Shown: piece by piece, positions 62,893 to 64,000 of the stretch
How the letters are laid out: every line of letters starts with the position of its first letter
Position numbering within the stretch: the stretch's first letter is position 1
Source: Draconibacterium halophilum
GTDB lineage: Bacteria > Bacteroidota > Bacteroidia > Bacteroidales > Prolixibacteraceae
Length of the DNA: 64,000 nt
Direction: 5' to 3'
Assembly: GCF_010448835.1 (NCBI RefSeq)
Contig: NZ_CP048409.1
Location: 496,001 to 560,000 of the forward strand
The notes under the pieces: model-generated
Database searches by the model: none
What the model was told of the DNA's origin: nothing
The model's input: the letters and a program-made list of their open reading frames with translations, nothing else
Position numbers and translations under genes: made by a program

Positions 62893-64000
62893 ATGAAATT
62901 TATTGAAACAAAACAGATTATCAGGAGAATATTGAGAAATAAGGTTTATTCAGCAATAAGCATTGTTAGCTTATCAATAGGATTGGTTTGTGCAATTCTG
63001 GCTTTTTTATACGTAAAGTATGAGTTTAATGTGGACAAATGCTTTACGAATACTGAAAATGTATATCGACTCACAATCAATAATGTCCCGCCGGCCACAT
63101 TCCACATAGGGCAACCTCCCCGCTTTTTTGATGAAATAAAAAAAGATATTCCGGAGATTGAAGATGGTTCAAGAATTTACCTGGATCCGGTAAATATTAA
63201 AATGGAGGAAAATCGATTTAACAGTTATTTTCTGGGTGTTGATCCTTCATTCATCAATCTGATAGGTTGGGAAATGATTGCTGGCAATCCGGCCACAGTG
63301 CTTTCATCTCCATTTTCAGTAATAATATCAGAAAGCAAAGCCAAACAATTCTTCAATGATAAAAATCCGATAGGCGAAACGATAGAGATTGACAATCAGT
63401 TTGAATATAACATTACCGGAATTTTTAAAGACATTCCGGAACATGCACATATCAAGGGCGATTTTTTTGCGTCAATTTCATCAATGGAAAAAAGAAATGA
63501 TGGTTTCTTTTATTCATGGGGAAATCATTCAACAGCGTTTTATTTCAGAATACCGGAAAGTGTCGATATAGAAGCAGTAAATAACAAAATTGCAGAAATA
63601 TGGAATGCTTCATCCACAGACACAGCTTGTAAAGGGGACTTTGTTCAAGCTAAATTACAAAAGTTTTCAGATGTTTATTTGAGGTCGGGATACCTGGAGA
63701 ATAGTCCCGGAAATATCATATACACTTTGGGTGTAGCGATAATTGCTGCATTGATACTGTTAATCTCGTGTTTTAATTTTATCAACCTGACCATTGCAGT
63801 AAAAAGCAAACGAAATACAGAAACAGGAATAAAAAAGGTACTTGGCGCTAATCTAAAAACATTCATGCCGCAAATTCTTATCGAGATTCTTGCTTACTTA
63901 TTCATTGCTTTATTGATAAGCATTATATCCGCGAAGCTATTGTTACCTTCATTGAGCCAAATCATCAATAAGGATTTAGGAATCCTATTTACCGATTTCA
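62893..64000 (+). CDS. FtsX/MacB-type ABC permease (third, cut by window end)
   Basis: Open from ATG 62893 to the window edge (at least 369 residues). It starts MKFIETKQIIRRILRNKVYS, then helix 1 (AISIVSLSIGLVCAILAFLY), the MacB core (IPEHAHIKGDFFASISSMEK) and the FtsX helices (IIYTLGVAIIAALILLISCF, then LIEILAYLFIALLISIISA). The typical KKVLGANLKTFMPQILIE coupling helix is seen near residue 320. More divergent than the previous two. The second half would follow outside the window. Confidence 0.9.
   Translation, partial: MKFIETKQIIRRILRNKVYSAISIVSLSIGLVCAILAFLYVKYEFNVDKCFTNTENVYRLTINNVPPATFHIGQPPRFFDEIKKDIPEIEDGSRIYLDPVNIKMEENRFNSYFLGVDPSFINLIGWEMIAGNPATVLSSPFSVIISESKAKQFFNDKNPIGETIEIDNQFEYNITGIFKDIPEHAHIKGDFFASISSMEKRNDGFFYSWGNHSTAFYFRIPESVDIEAVNNKIAEIWNASSTDTACKGDFVQAKLQKFSDVYLRSGYLENSPGNIIYTLGVAIIAALILLISCFNFINLTIAVKSKRNTETGIKKVLGANLKTFMPQILIEILAYLFIALLISIISAKLLLPSLSQIINKDLGILFTDF

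Overview
The window reads as a chromosome segment of a marine or sediment Bacteroidota bacterium. The signs are several SusC/SusD pairs, a hybrid two-component regulator, an ECF sigma/FecR pair, promoter motifs of the TTTG / TAnnTTTG type, and almost no Shine-Dalgarno sites. The style of the genes and the moderate GC suggest Prolixibacteraceae/Marinilabiliales (Draconibacterium-like), but that placement is inference, since no rRNA or marker gene is present.

Layout. (1) 1-8100 is a patchwork accessory region. It holds the 3' end of an IS982-type transposase, a truncated copy of the first part of an RND pump gene, and a small secreted cysteine-rich peptide gene followed by a 6-bladed beta-propeller protein and a thioredoxin-like CxxC protein. 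A second, more decayed RND relic, the full-length RND pump, and a mobilization remnant (MobC-like gene, frameshifted relaxase, candidate oriT hairpin) complete it. (2) 8101-36714, all on the minus strand, is a large arabinan/arabinoxylan-type polysaccharide utilization locus. The core is susC, susD, GH43, GH43, GH51, GH43, GH51, ending at a terminator near 20720. Then come a DUF1593 protein, two GH3 enzymes, a DUF5916 outer-membrane protein, another GH43 and a TIM-barrel sugar isomerase-like protein. A hybrid two-component sensor/regulator lies upstream of susC and is split by a one-base frameshift. (3) 36889-50812, plus strand and divergent from (2), is a second locus: ECF sigma, FecR anti-sigma, STN-containing SusC, SusD, a Tat-exported ATC-hydrolase/DUF6144-like protein, GH27, GH127 (beta-L-arabinofuranosidase) and a multidomain GH51. 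Together the two loci cover alpha- and beta-linked arabinofuranose and point to pectic arabinan, arabinoxylan or arabinose-rich plant/algal glycoproteins as substrates. (4) 50976-51386 is a DoxX-family protein. (5) 51402-64000 is a signal-controlled export system: an NtrY-like histidine kinase and NtrC-type sigma-54 activator (minus strand), then divergently a TolC-like channel, a membrane-fusion adaptor, an ABC ATPase and at least three tandem FtsX/MacB-type permeases, the last cut by the window end.

The clearest regulatory reading is at 54271-54378. Two TGTAAA palindromes sit about 60-100 bp upstream of a good -24/-12 sigma-54 promoter, between the activator gene and the efflux operon. The most unusual structural signals are nested inverted repeats that bracket the adaptor gene (55740-57284), a five-hairpin cluster beside a dead ECF sigma gene (20226-20626), and the RND N-terminus duplications around the small peptide/propeller/thiol-protein cassette. 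I found no tRNA, rRNA or CRISPR array.
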